Positions 59,298-64,000 of a DNA stretch of 64,000 nucleotides are shown here, in pieces (within the stretch, counting starts at the first letter, position 1; every line of letters begins with the position of its first letter). The DNA comes from Streptomyces chattanoogensis (GTDB lineage Bacteria > Actinomycetota > Actinomycetes > Streptomycetales > Streptomycetaceae), in contig NZ_LGKG01000154.1 of NCBI RefSeq assembly GCF_001294335.1, forward strand, positions 4,657 to 68,656, given 5' to 3'. Under the pieces are notes generated by a model. That model saw only the letters and a list, made by a program, of their open reading frames with translations. It did no database searches and was not told the DNA's origin. The translations under genes and the position numbers were made by a program.

Positions 59298-61226
59298 ATG
59301 AGACGCATGCGCACCCCCGGTACCCGCGCCCCCCTCGTACTGGGCGTCCCCGCGCTGCTCGCGATCGTGTTCCTGCTGATGCCGCTGATCGGCATCCTCG
59401 CCCGAACCACCTGGAGCGACCTCGGCACCCACCTGACGGCCCCCGGTGTCACCGAAGCGCTCCGCCTCTCGCTGCTGGTCTCCTTCTGCGCACTGGGCCT
59501 CTCCCTGTTCCTCGGGGTGCCGCTGGCCTGGCTGCTGGCGCGGGTCAGCTTTCCCGGCAAGGCGCTGGTGCGCTCGCTCGTACTGCTGCCGATGGTGCTG
59601 CCGCCGACCGTCGGCGGTGTCGCCCTCCTCCTCGGCTTCGGCCGCCGCGGACTGCTCGGCCCCTGGCTCGAGGACGCCTTCGGGCTCACCCTGCCGTTCC
59701 ACACCTCCGGCGCGGTGGTCGCGGCCACCTTTGTCGCGATGCCGTTCCTGGTCATCAGCCTGGAGGGCACGCTGGCCGGACTGCGCCCCCGTTACGAGGA
59801 GACCGCGGCCTCCCTGGGCGCCTCGCCGGTACGGGTCTTCTGCACCGTCACCCTCCCCATGGTCGCCCCCGGCCTCGCCGCCGGTGCCGCGCTGACCTGG
59901 GCCCGCGCGCTCGGCGAATTCGGCGCCACCATCACCTTCGCCGGCAACCTGCCCGGCGCCACCCAGACCCTGCCGCTCCAGGTCTATCTGCTGCTCCAGA
60001 ACACCCCGGAAGCCGCCACCTCGGTCTCGTTGCTGCTGCTCGTCATCGCCATGGCCGTCCTGGTGGCCCTGCGCGGACGCTGGACGGGGGCCACGGCCGA
60101 CCGCGCGGCCCGCCGCACCGCACGCGCCGACGACCAGGAGCCGGGGACCGCACCGCCCGCCGCCGACGCCGAACGGCCGGCCCCCGACGGCCGCTGGCCA
60201 CTGCACGCCGACGTCACCGGCTTCAACTGGCTGACCCTGGACGCCGACCCGGGCACCACCATCGCCGTCGTCGGCCCCAACGGCGCCGGCAAGACCACCC
60301 TGCTGCGCGCCCTCCTCGGCCTCACCCCACGAGCCCGCGCCACGCTGCGGCTCGGCGACACCGACGTCAGCGCGCTGCCCCCGCACCGCCGCGGCGTCGC
60401 CTGGGTCCCACAGGACGGCGCCCTCTTCCCGCATCTGAACGCCCTGGCCAACACCGCGTACGGGCTGCGCGCCCACGGCACCCCGCGCGCCGAGGCCCGC
60501 CGGGCCGCACAGCAGTGGCTGGACCGGCTCGGCGTCGGCCATCTCGCCCACCGCAAACCCGCCCAGCTCTCCGGCGGCCAGGCCCAACGGGTCGCCCTGG
60601 CAAGGGCGTTGGCCGCCCGGCCGCGACTGCTGCTGCTCGACGAGCCGCTCGCCGCCCTCGACCAGACCACCCGCGCGCACGTCCGGCACACCCTGCGCCG
60701 CCATCTCGCCGGCTTCGGCGGGGTCTGCCTCATCGTCACCCACGACCCCGTCGAAGCGGTCTCGCTGGCCGACCGGGTCCTCGTACTGGACGGGGGCCGC
60801 GCCCTCCAGGACGCCCCGCCCGCCGAGGTCGCCCGCCACCCCCGCTCACCCTGGGTCGCCCGGATGCTGGGCCGCAACGCCTGGCCCGGCACCGCCACCG
60901 CCGACGGCCTCCGGCTCACCGGCGGCGGTCGTCTCGTCGTCGCCGAGCGCCTCGCCGACGGCGCCCCGGCCCTGGCGATCATCGCCCCCGAGGCGGTCTC
61001 CGTACACCTCGGCAGGCCCACGGGCAGCCCTCGTAACGTCTGGCCCGGCACGGTCCGCGAAATCACCACCGCGGGCAGCCGGCTGCGTCTCCTCATCACC
61101 TCGCCCGAGGCCCCCGACCTGGTGGCCGAGGTCACCCCGCAGGCCGCTTCGGAACTCGGGCTGGCGGACGGCGCCGCCGTCTGGACCAGCGTCAAGGCGA
61201 CCGAGGTCACGCTGGTCGGTCTGTAG
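59298..61226 (+). CDS. modBC: Fused ModB-ModC molybdate ABC transporter (permease + ATPase)
   Basis: A 642-residue fusion. The N-terminal ~270 residues are the ModB permease with about five helices and the EAA-type loop LRPRYEETAASLGASPVRVFCTVTLPMVAPG. After a linker the ModC ATPase has VVGPNGAGKTTLL, QLSGGQAQRVALARAL, RLLLLDEPLAALD and IVTHDPVEA, and it ends in a C-terminal TOBE-like segment (RNVWPGTVREITTAGSRLRLLITSPEAPDLVAEVTPQAASELGL). ModB and ModC are usually separate proteins. The start may be ATG 59298 or 59307. Confidence 0.93.
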   Translation: MRRMRTPGTRAPLVLGVPALLAIVFLLMPLIGILARTTWSDLGTHLTAPGVTEALRLSLLVSFCALGLSLFLGVPLAWLLARVSFPGKALVRSLVLLPMVLPPTVGGVALLLGFGRRGLLGPWLEDAFGLTLPFHTSGAVVAATFVAMPFLVISLEGTLAGLRPRYEETAASLGASPVRVFCTVTLPMVAPGLAAGAALTWARALGEFGATITFAGNLPGATQTLPLQVYLLLQNTPEAATSVSLLLLVIAMAVLVALRGRWTGATADRAARRTARADDQEPGTAPPAADAERPAPDGRWPLHADVTGFNWLTLDADPGTTIAVVGPNGAGKTTLLRALLGLTPRARATLRLGDTDVSALPPHRRGVAWVPQDGALFPHLNALANTAYGLRAHGTPRAEARRAAQQWLDRLGVGHLAHRKPAQLSGGQAQRVALARALAARPRLLLLDEPLAALDQTTRAHVRHTLRRHLAGFGGVCLIVTHDPVEAVSLADRVLVLDGGRALQDAPPAEVARHPRSPWVARMLGRNAWPGTATADGLRLTGGGRLVVAERLADGAPALAIIAPEAVSVHLGRPTGSPRNVWPGTVREITTAGSRLRLLITSPEAPDLVAEVTPQAASELGLADGAAVWTSVKATEVTLVGL

Positions 61227-61251
61227 GCACCGTCCCACGGCAGGCCGGCGG

Positions 61252-61698
61252 TCAGTGCTCCGCGGCCGCCGGCTCCAGCACGAAGACCGGGATCTCCCGC
61301 TCGGTCTTCTCCTGGTAGTCGGCGTAGTCGGGGAAGGCCTCGACCGCGCGCGCCCACCAGAGCGCCTTCTCCTCGCCGGTGACCTCACGGGCCGTCATGT
61401 CCCGGCGCACGGGGCCGTCCTGGAGCTCCACCCGGGGATCGGCGATCACGTTGTGGTACCAGAGCGGATGCTTCGGGGAACCGCCCACCGAGCCCACCGC
61501 CGCATACACACCCTCGTGCTCCACCCGCATCAGCGGACTCTTGCGGATCTTCCCGCTCTTCGCGCCCAGGGTCGTCAGGACGATGACGGGCAGTCCACGG
61601 AGCGTTGTCCCCTTCGTGCCCCCGGAGCTCTCGTATAACGCCACCTGATCGCGTACCCATTGCGCCGGACTCGGTTCGTACTCACCCTGCAGCGGCAT
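61252..61698 (-). CDS. Deazaflavin (F420)-dependent nitroreductase family protein
   Basis: A 148-residue DDN-type split-barrel protein. [59 protein letters not shown] is the diagnostic F420-binding stretch. ATG 61698 is the start. These enzymes reduce quinones or nitro compounds with F420H2, a cofactor common in streptomycetes. It stands alone between the mod genes and the MFS exporter. Confidence 0.93.
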   Translation of the reverse strand: MPLQGEYEPSPAQWVRDQVALYESSGGTKGTTLRGLPVIVLTTLGAKSGKIRKSPLMRVEHEGVYAAVGSVGGSPKHPLWYHNVIADPRVELQDGPVRRDMTAREVTGEEKALWWARAVEAFPDYADYQEKTEREIPVFVLEPAAAEH

Positions 61699-61823
61699 AG
61701 CGTCCGTCCCTCATCGTGTCCGTCCCTCATCGACGATCTGTCGACAGCTCTGACCCTCACTCAACCACCACAGCGCGCACAAGATTCCCGGCATTCCCGG
61801 GCGCGCCGGGCCGTGGTGCCGGT

Positions 61824-63044
61824 TCACCCCGGTGCTTCCACCAGGGTGGGCATCTCGGGCTCGTCCAGGGTGCGCAGAAGGAGCCAGCCGAGGGCGGGCA
61901 GGGCGATCAGCGGGGCGAGGGCGGTCTGCAGGGAGGTGGCATCGGCGAGGGCGCCGATGACCGGGCTCGCGATACCGCCGATGCTGACGGTCAGGCCCAG
62001 GGTGACGCCGCCGGCGGTGCCCATCCGCCGGGGCAGGTAGTCCTGGCCGAGGGTGACATGCAGGGAGAAGGGCACGTACAGGCCGGCCGAGGTGAGGGCG
62101 ACGAACAGGTAGAGCGGCGGGCCGGGGACGAGGACGACACCGGCGACGGCGAGGACCGTCAGGGCGTAGGACCACTGGACGACCGGGATACGGCCGTAAC
62201 GGGTGGCGAGCCTCCCGCCGGCCACGGTCCCCACCGCGCCGCCGAGGTAGAGCACGAACAGCGCGGCGGTACCGGAGGCCTCGCCGCCGCCCGTGCGCAG
62301 GCGCACATACAGCGAGATGAAGGCACTGAGGCCGACGAAGACGACCGAGCGGCACACGACCGCCCCCGACAACTTCACGAACGACGCCCAGTCGTCCCTG
62401 CCGAGGGCCTGGTCCGCGCCGGCGGCCGAGGTCGCCGCAGCGGAGGCGGGGGCCTCGATGCCCCGCAGCGCGGCCGCGCACAGCGCCGCTCCGGCGAGGG
62501 CGGGGACGACCAGCAGCGGGGAGGCGTGCAGCCCGCCGGTGGCGATGACGGCGGAGACCATCAGGGGCGCGGCGGCGAAACCGAGGTTGCCGCCGAGGGA
62601 GAACCAGCCCATCGCCGTGTGGCTGCCACGGCTGGCGGTGCGCGCCGCACGTGCGGCTTCCGGGTGATACGCGGCGACGCCGATCCCCGTCACCGCGACG
62701 ACCAGCAGCGTGAGGGCGTAGGAGCCGGTCACACCGGTGAGGGCGACGCCGGCGCCGCCCAGCAGCGTGCTGACCGGCAGCAGCCACGGCAGGGGCCACC
62801 TGTCGGTGAGGGCCCCGAACAGGGGCTGCACCACCGAGGACAGCAGGGAGGCGGCCAGGACGATGCCGGAGGCGGCGGCGTAGGTGTAGGCGCGCTCGGA
62901 GACGAAGAACGGCACCAGGGCCGCCACCGCTCCCTGGTAGACGTCCACACAGGCATGCCCCACAGACAGCAGCGTCAGGGGACGGCCGGAGCGCGCAGGA
63001 GGGGAAGCCCTGCGCCCGTCACGCGAAGTCTGATGTGTCGTCAC
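61824..63044 (-). CDS. MFS transporter (fosmidomycin-resistance-like)
   Basis: A 406-residue major-facilitator protein with twelve predicted helices. SVGHACVDVYQGAVAALVPFFVSERAYTYAAASGIVLAASLLSSVVQPLFGALTDRWPLPWLLP is the N-terminal region with the MFS motif-A-like GALTDRW. YHPEAARAARTASRGSHTAMGWFSLGGNLGF is typical of FSR-type efflux pumps. GTG 63044 is the likely start; the open frame extends further without homology. Divergent from an AraC regulator with a shared dyad, it is a probable drug or metabolite exporter. Confidence 0.92.
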   Translation of the reverse strand: MTTHQTSRDGRRASPPARSGRPLTLLSVGHACVDVYQGAVAALVPFFVSERAYTYAAASGIVLAASLLSSVVQPLFGALTDRWPLPWLLPVSTLLGGAGVALTGVTGSYALTLLVVAVTGIGVAAYHPEAARAARTASRGSHTAMGWFSLGGNLGFAAAPLMVSAVIATGGLHASPLLVVPALAGAALCAAALRGIEAPASAAATSAAGADQALGRDDWASFVKLSGAVVCRSVVFVGLSAFISLYVRLRTGGGEASGTAALFVLYLGGAVGTVAGGRLATRYGRIPVVQWSYALTVLAVAGVVLVPGPPLYLFVALTSAGLYVPFSLHVTLGQDYLPRRMGTAGGVTLGLTVSIGGIASPVIGALADATSLQTALAPLIALPALGWLLLRTLDEPEMPTLVEAPG

Positions 63045-63083
63045 CGCCCCATCATGGCCACGGCACGACCTGGCGCGCTTCCG

Positions 63084-63100
63084 ATAAATTGCCAACTTAT
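63084..63100. promoter_or_regulatory. Dyad overlapping the AraC start, likely operator
   Basis: ATAAATTG-C-CAACTTAT (63084-63100), 8-bp arms with one mismatch. It covers the first bases of the AraC ATG (63099) and lies 40 bp before the MFS start, so one bound regulator could control both. Confidence 0.6.
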
Positions 63101-63845
63101 GCCGGACATCCGCCACACTCCCGCGGCGCCCACCCGTACCCAGATGCTGGCTCCCGGAGAGCACATCGACGCCCACCGTCACGACGACCACCAGATCATT
63201 TACGCGGGTTCCGGTGTCCTGGCCGTCACCACCGACGCGGGCACCTGGTTCGCCCCCGGCACCCGGGCCATCTGGGTTCCCGCCGGCTGCGTCCACTCCC
63301 ACCGTGCCCACGGCCACCTCGCCCTGCACCTGCTCGGCCTGCCTCCGGACACCAACCCGCTGGGCCTGGACGCCCCCACCGTCCTCGCGGTCGGCCCCCT
63401 GCTGCGCGAACTGATCCTCGCCTACACCCGCCGCCCCCACGACGACACGCCGGAACGGCTGCGCCTGCGCGCGGTCCTCCTGGACCAGCTGCGCGCCTCA
63501 CCCCAGCAGCCCGTCCAGCTGCCCGCCCCCACCGACGCTCGTCTGACGGCCGTGTGCGGCCTGCTGCACCGCAACCCCGCAGACCCGCGCCCGCTGGCCG
63601 CATTGGCCACCGCCGCAGGCGCCGGTGAGCGCACCCTCAGCCGCCTGTTCCGCCGCGAACTGGGCATGACGTTCCCTCAGTGGCGCACCCAGCTGCGTCT
63701 CTACCACGCCCTGCGCATGCTGGCCGACGACGTGCCGGTCACCACCGTCGCCCACCGCTGCGGATGGTCCTCCACCAGCGCCTTCATCGATGTCTTCCGC
63801 CGCGCGTTCGGCTATACCCCCGGCACCCACAACAGGCGTCCCTGA
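63099..63845 (+). CDS. AraC family transcriptional regulator
   Basis: A 248-residue regulator. An N-terminal cupin-like domain (HIDAHRHDDHQIIYAGSGVLAVTTDAGTWFAPGTRAIWVPAGCVH) binds the signal. The C-terminal double HTH is RPLAALATAAGAGERTLSRLFRRELGMTFPQWRTQLRLYHALRMLADDVPVTTVAHRCGWSSTSAFIDVFRRAFGYTPG. ATG 63099 is preceded by a TAAATT-like -10, so the message may be leaderless. It is divergent from the MFS pump, which it probably controls. Confidence 0.92.
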   Translation: MPDIRHTPAAPTRTQMLAPGEHIDAHRHDDHQIIYAGSGVLAVTTDAGTWFAPGTRAIWVPAGCVHSHRAHGHLALHLLGLPPDTNPLGLDAPTVLAVGPLLRELILAYTRRPHDDTPERLRLRAVLLDQLRASPQQPVQLPAPTDARLTAVCGLLHRNPADPRPLAALATAAGAGERTLSRLFRRELGMTFPQWRTQLRLYHALRMLADDVPVTTVAHRCGWSSTSAFIDVFRRAFGYTPGTHNRRP

Positions 63846-63862
63846 CCTGGTCCTTGACGGGT

Positions 63863-63895
63863 GCGGGGGTGGCCGGCAGTGCCGGCCACCCCCGC
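63863..63895. terminator. Bidirectional terminator
   Basis: A perfect 15-bp inverted repeat (63863-63877 and 63881-63895) with an AGT loop, between the AraC gene and the convergent gene entering from the right edge. Confidence 0.8.
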
Positions 63896-63909
63896 GTTCA
63901 CGCCTGCCG

Positions 63910-64000
63910 TCAGGAGACGAGTTCCGCCGATCGCTGGTTGCGGCGGTGCTGTTCGGCCCAGTTGGTCAGGGCGGCGGCGCAGGCGTGGTCGAGGTGGCGT
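63910..64000 (-). CDS. C-terminal fragment of an unidentified gene, cut by window edge
   Basis: On the minus strand the frame ends at a TGA (63910-63912). The last 29 residues visible are HLDHACAAALTNWAEQHRRN then QRSAELVS. GC at third positions is high, as in a true gene, and a strong terminator follows. The tail resembles that of some transporters or enzymes ending in a helical LDHA-type segment, but the family cannot be named from so little. Confidence 0.6.
   Translation of the reverse strand, partial: RHLDHACAAALTNWAEQHRRNQRSAELVS

Overview
The window reads as chromosome of a Streptomyces-like actinomycete. Base composition is very GC-rich, nearly every codon ends in G or C, GTG (and some TTG) starts are common, genes are often joined by ATGA/GTGA overlaps, and several regulatory motifs match actinobacterial types. 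I see no rRNA, tRNA, CRISPR array, phage or plasmid genes. About 60 protein genes are supported; most other open frames are shadows of them on the wrong strand or frame.

Layout. 1-9.3 kb: two short-chain dehydrogenases (the first cut by the window edge), a divergent alpha/beta-hydrolase and MarR regulator, uracil-DNA glycosylase behind a DNA-damage (RecA-independent, PafBC-type) promoter, a TPR-like protein, a Gfo/Idh/MocA oxidoreductase, apolipoprotein N-acyltransferase, an NTF2-like protein, and an ABC exporter under a SoxR/MerR-type operator. 9.3-23.8 kb: an ATP-grasp-like protein, a STAS anti-anti-sigma factor, glutathione peroxidase, a Tat-secreted GDSL esterase, a TetR regulator divergent from a UvrA-like ABC protein and a siderophore-interacting flavoprotein, a transposon relic enclosing a broken HEAT-like gene, an acetyltransferase, a secreted protein, a prepilin peptidase, a SpoIIE/PP2C phosphatase and an ArsR regulator.

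23.8-32.5 kb is the most interesting block: CDP-alcohol phosphatidyltransferase, MDR dehydrogenase, a PTPS-fold protein that has lost its zinc and cysteine residues, glycosyltransferase, methyltransferase, a flippase-like membrane protein, a RibD-C-like reductase, a creatininase-family amidohydrolase and a GTP cyclohydrolase II with Met where the usual Tyr sits. It looks like an orphan GTP-derived (formylaminopyrimidine/pterin-like) pathway whose first three steps mirror the archaeal ArfA-ArfB-ArfC route.

32.5-44.2 kb: cobalt transporter CbtBA under a cobalamin riboswitch, divergent from a pseudo-histidine-phosphatase; an SPW-repeat protein; an O-methyltransferase; an alkyl sulfatase; an iron-box-controlled fragment of a catecholate siderophore pathway (EntA-like SDR plus a lone NRPS condensation domain); an enoyl-CoA hydratase/HIBYL-CoA hydrolase family member; and an NB-ARC/TPR ATPase. 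44.2-48.7 kb: a second PafBC-type promoter drives an unknown protein, and a five-gene translationally coupled operon follows on the minus strand (61-aa peptide, unknown 232-aa protein, two paralogous unknown proteins, serine hydrolase). 49-61.2 kb: a molybdenum/purine block with LysR and tautomerase, two HTH-TOBE regulators, PucR, xanthine dehydrogenase-type subunits, a small molybdopterin protein, a tandem molbindin, ModA and a fused ModBC. 61.2-64 kb: a deazaflavin-dependent reductase, an MFS exporter with a divergent AraC regulator, and the tail of one more gene.
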